Assembly (NCBI RefSeq): GCF_002797555.1
Contig: NZ_PGFA01000001.1
Span: 1,736,001-1,800,000 of the forward strand
Source of the DNA: Hymenobacter chitinivorans DSM 11115
GTDB lineage: Bacteria > Bacteroidota > Bacteroidia > Cytophagales > Hymenobacteraceae
DNA: 64,000 nt
Direction: 5' to 3'
The translations under genes and the position numbers were made by a program. Each line of letters begins with the position of its first letter. Positions within the stretch are counted from its first letter, which is position 1. Of this stretch, positions 62,534 to 64,000 are shown piece by piece. Under the pieces are notes generated by a model. It was not told the origin of the DNA and made no database searches. It saw only the letters and a list, made by a program, of their open reading frames with translations.

Positions 62534-64000
62534 TTACTGCTGGGCGGGGGTGTTGGCGAAGCGCTTGCCGAAGAGGAAGAATACCGGCACGCCCAGGGCT
62601 ACCAGCATCAGGCCGCGGCGCGAGAACAGGGCCGTATCTTCGGCCACGAGTAGGATAACGCAGAAAACCGAGGCCAGCACCACGTAGATAATGGGCAGCA
62701 CGGGGTAGCCCCAGGCCCGGTAGGGCCGGGGAGCGTCGGGGCGGGTGCGGCGCAGCACGAAAATGCCGATGATGGTGATGACGTAAAACAGAATTACCGA
62801 GAACATCACGTAGTTGAGCAGCTGCCCGTAGGAACCGCTCAGGCAGAGCAGGCAGGCCCACAGGCACTGGGCCCACAGGGCGCGGGCCGGCACGCCGGCG
62901 GCGTTGAGGCGGGCCAGCCCGGGGAAAAACAGCCCGTCTTTAGCCATGGCGTAGTAGGCCCGGGCCCCGGAGAGGATGATGCCGTTGTTGGCGCCAAAGG
63001 TGCTGAGCATAATCAGCACGGCCATGACCACAGCGCCTACCGGACCCAGCACGTGCTCGGCTACGGCCGTTGCCACCCGGTCGTCGGTGGCGTACTGAAT
63101 GCCGCGGCCGGCCAGGGTGGTGGCCTCCGGCGAGCCCACCAAAGGCAGGGCCAGCAGGTACACCACGTTGACCAGAATGTAGAGCGCCGTCACGATGGCC
63201 GTACCGATGGCCATGCTGCGCACCAGCGTCCGCTCGGGGTTCACGATTTCCTCGCCGGCAAAGCCGATGTTGTTCCAGGAGTCGGAGGAAAACAGGGAGC
63301 CGGTCATGGCCATGCCAATGGCGACAACCAAGCCGCTGAGGCTCAGCGGGAGCGGGGCCGCCGATACGCCGGGGGCAGGGTAGCGCACGGCCGTCCAGAT
63401 ATCGTGGAAGTTGGCCTGCACGGCTTCGGCGTTGAGGCCCAGCGTCAGGCCGCCGATAATGAGCAGGGCCAGGGCCACGAGCTTGGTACTGCTGAGCACG
63501 TTCTGGATCAGCTTGCCGGCCCGCACGCCCCGGGCGTTGATGGCGGTGATGCCCACAATGAGCAGAATGGCCAGCAGCTGCACGCTGCTGAACTCGAAGC
63601 TATAGTCGCCGACCAGGGGGCCGGTTTTGAACAGCACGTTTTTGACGCTGAACCAGGGAATGAGCACGCCGGTAAACTTGGCGAAGGCCACGCCCACGGC
63701 GGCAATAACGCCGGTTTGAATTACCAGGAACAGCGTCCAGCCGTAGAGAAAGGCTACCAGCTTGTTGTAGGCCTCGCGCAGGTACACGTACTGCCCGCCC
63801 ACTTTGGGGAACATAGAGGCCAGCTCGCCGTAGCTCACGGCCCCGGCCAGGGTGATGACGCCCGTGAGCAGCCACACCACCAGTAGCCAGCCGCTGGAGC
63901 CCACCTGCCGGGAAATGTCGGCCGAGACGATAAAGATACCGGAGCCAATCATGCTGCCGGTCACAATCATGACGGCGTCGAAAAGAGTAATGGCGCGCTG
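62534..64000 (-). CDS. APC family amino acid permease, 5' end outside the window
   Basis: The frame stays open to the last base of the window (reading QRAITLFDAVMIVTGSMIGSGIFIV at the visible N-terminal side), so the gene starts beyond 64000 and the apparent ATG at 63970 is internal. The visible 488 residues contain the APC signature GSMIGSGIF of helix 1 and about twelve transmembrane helices. The family transports amino acids or related compounds in exchange or with cations. The substrate is unknown. Confidence 0.93.
   Translation of the reverse strand, partial: QRAITLFDAVMIVTGSMIGSGIFIVSADISRQVGSSGWLLVVWLLTGVITLAGAVSYGELASMFPKVGGQYVYLREAYNKLVAFLYGWTLFLVIQTGVIAAVGVAFAKFTGVLIPWFSVKNVLFKTGPLVGDYSFEFSSVQLLAILLIVGITAINARGVRAGKLIQNVLSSTKLVALALLIIGGLTLGLNAEAVQANFHDIWTAVRYPAPGVSAAPLPLSLSGLVVAIGMAMTGSLFSSDSWNNIGFAGEEIVNPERTLVRSMAIGTAIVTALYILVNVVYLLALPLVGSPEATTLAGRGIQYATDDRVATAVAEHVLGPVGAVVMAVLIMLSTFGANNGIILSGARAYYAMAKDGLFFPGLARLNAAGVPARALWAQCLWACLLCLSGSYGQLLNYVMFSVILFYVITIIGIFVLRRTRPDAPRPYRAWGYPVLPIIYVVLASVFCVILLVAEDTALFSRRGLMLVALGVPVFFLFGKRFANTPAQQ

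Noticed and set aside
63886-63970. ATG at 63970 as the true start of the APC permease
   Set aside because: The frame remains open to the window edge, and the residues before it (ITLFDAV) match the conserved start of APC helix 1, so the gene begins outside the window.

Overview
The window looks like chromosomal DNA of a pigmented, aerobic Bacteroidota bacterium of the Hymenobacter type. This rests on high GC (host genes visibly around 60% or more), GTG/TTG starts, sparse Shine-Dalgarno sequences, TAnnTTTG-like promoter elements close to start codons, many Tat and lipoprotein signals, an outer-membrane TonB-type receptor with an N-terminal carboxypeptidase-regulatory domain, GldJ-like/SUMF1 lipoproteins and a rich set of glycan enzymes (GH92, GH43, GH2-like, DUF1080). 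The genus is an inference from gene content and style; no rRNA or tRNA gene was seen in the window.

Layout. 1-3228: end of a stomatin/SPFH protein, then an MBOAT O-acyltransferase with an SGNH-like partner. 3279-8457: acetyltransferase, a small membrane protein, a secreted GH2/GH5-like glycosidase and a TonB-type receptor. 8472-14124: a degenerate ABC-ATPase-like protein, an MFS transporter, a membrane acyltransferase, a VOC protein and a WYL regulator. 14636-19614: a small membrane protein, a GH92 mannosidase, a DUF5713 protein and a Tat-exported lactonase-fold lipoprotein. Four phased tandem arrays (three with a 42-bp period, one with a 21-bp period) lie between genes from 10.6 to 18.4 kb.

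19942-30200 is a coherent carbohydrate-oxidation cluster: a GMC dehydrogenase, its gluconate-2-dehydrogenase-subunit-3-like partner and a c-type cytochrome lipoprotein would oxidise glycosides to 3-keto-glycosides outside the cytoplasm. Two DUF1080 proteins would cleave these, and three TIM-barrel isomerases, a Gfo/Idh/MocA oxidoreductase and an MFS permease would process and import the products. 30771-37893 carries secreted or metabolic single genes (NTF2-like, PhyH, GH43, cupin, NUC1 nuclease). 38073-40601 is a possible defence-type module: an XRE regulator diverges from an overlapping pair encoding a RecF/OLD-like ATPase and a PD-(D/E)xK nuclease-like protein, with eight TTGTGACA-type sites between them. 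40637-49048 holds a DUF885 peptidase, a thioredoxin-like protein, YdcF, an aldehyde dehydrogenase, an ECF sigma/anti-sigma pair, a stand-alone H-NOX sensor, an arsenosugar-type AhpD protein and a rhodanese. 49064-52646 is a three-gene glycosyltransferase operon. 52844-56208 has a peroxiredoxin, a protein made of two similar halves, a membrane protease-TPR gene frameshifted by an exact 13-bp duplication, and an alpha/beta hydrolase. 56217-60851 is a redox operon (FAD reductase, His-tailed membrane protein, polyferredoxin, two SUMF1-type lipoproteins). 61094-64000 ends with two small proteins and an APC permease that runs off the window.

The gaps are unusually rich in structured repeats: besides the phased arrays there are several families of hairpin elements (three copies of an approximately 160-190 bp element, two copies of an approximately 240-270 bp element with near-perfect arms, REP-like palindromes, and a perfect 60-bp palindrome acting as a terminator). 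The most promising items are the ATPase-nuclease module with its operator cluster and the helically phased arrays.
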